Below, piece after piece: positions 63,879 to 64,000 of a DNA stretch of 64,000 nucleotides. The notes below the pieces were generated by a model. The model worked only from the letters and a program-made list of their open reading frames with translations, did no database searches and was not told where the DNA came from. Position 1 is the stretch's first letter. Each line of letters starts with the position of its first letter. Position numbers and translations under genes: made by a program. Origin of the DNA: JANMDN01 sp031376285. GTDB taxonomy: Bacteria; Actinomycetota; Thermoleophilia; Miltoncostaeales; Miltoncostaeaceae. Location of the stretch: NCBI GenBank assembly GCA_031376285.1, contig JANMDN010000046.1:1-64000 (forward strand). Reading direction: 5' to 3'.

Positions 63879-63905
63879 GGGCCCCTCCTGGTTCAGGGTG
63901 AAAGA

Positions 63906-63917
63906 GTCGTATACGAC
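63906..63917 (-). promoter_or_regulatory. Palindrome over the -10 of the SnoaL-like gene
   Basis: GTCGTATACGAC is a perfect 12-bp palindrome. It contains TATACG as a possible -10, with TTGACG about 15 bp upstream on the minus strand. It may be both promoter and operator. Confidence 0.45.
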
Positions 63918-64000
63918 GCGCCGAGCGCCGTCAAGGCGCACCGTGCCTTCCGATGGCTGGGATGCACTGCGTGGAGCCTGTTCGGCTCTTCGGAGCGGGG

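Overview
The window is a GC-rich bacterial chromosome segment. Gene content (HemQ, EttA, a DUF427 protein, a UDPGP-type pyrophosphorylase, VapBC and Phd/PIN toxin-antitoxin pairs) and the many leaderless starts fit an actinobacterium. Thermoleophilia (Solirubrobacterales or relatives) is my best guess from the style of the secreted proteins and an RHS-like pseudogene. This is inference; no ribosomal marker lies in the window.

Layout. 1-15.6 kb is accessory: two intact toxin-antitoxin pairs plus a decayed vapC, a zinc-finger SDR protein and a decayed copy of its 3' end, two AAA_14/DUF4143 ATPases each preceded by short tandem repeats, a broken pentapeptide-repeat gene, an IS110-type transposase with structured non-coding flanks, and a truncated, frameshifted RHS/TIG-type gene. 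15.6-32 kb mixes core genes (methyltransferase, thioredoxin-TPR, ettA, acnA, inositol monophosphatase, ispH) with secreted proteins, an L,D-transpeptidase, two Fic proteins and two further toxin-antitoxin pairs. 32-46 kb carries a GGDEF/HD-GYP regulator, UDPGP-type pyrophosphorylase, zinc alcohol dehydrogenase, hemQ, a sugar dehydrogenase, a second L,D-transpeptidase, DedA and a geranylgeranyl-reductase-like enzyme. 46-64 kb carries a UvrD-like helicase coupled to a HAD phosphatase, a LytR_C / luciferase-CoA-ligase fusion / secreted-protein operon, an SF2 helicase, a large SdrD-type surface protein, a histidine phosphatase, a probable SelW/Rdx selenoprotein, a fused vapBC remnant, a GGQ release-factor-like protein and a SnoaL-like protein.

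Most notable. (1) At 61992-62264 (minus) a SelW/Rdx-family gene carries in-frame TGA exactly where the CxxC/CxxU motif needs its second residue, followed by a 17-nt hairpin placed like a bacterial SECIS. (2) Two genes (methyltransferase, VapC) must start at CTG overlapping the preceding stop, in an identical 11-base context. A third (luciferase-ligase fusion) has no usual start at all. (3) About a dozen genes have a TANNNT hexamer 6-8 nt before the start codon, which points to leaderless transcripts, including one divergent pair sharing overlapping -10 boxes. (4) The IS110 element has two candidate bridge-RNA regions. (5) One Fic protein has lost both its catalytic histidine and its inhibitory motif, while the other retains both.

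No tRNA, rRNA or CRISPR was seen by eye. No database search, RNA folding program or alignment tool was used; family names rest on motif recognition.
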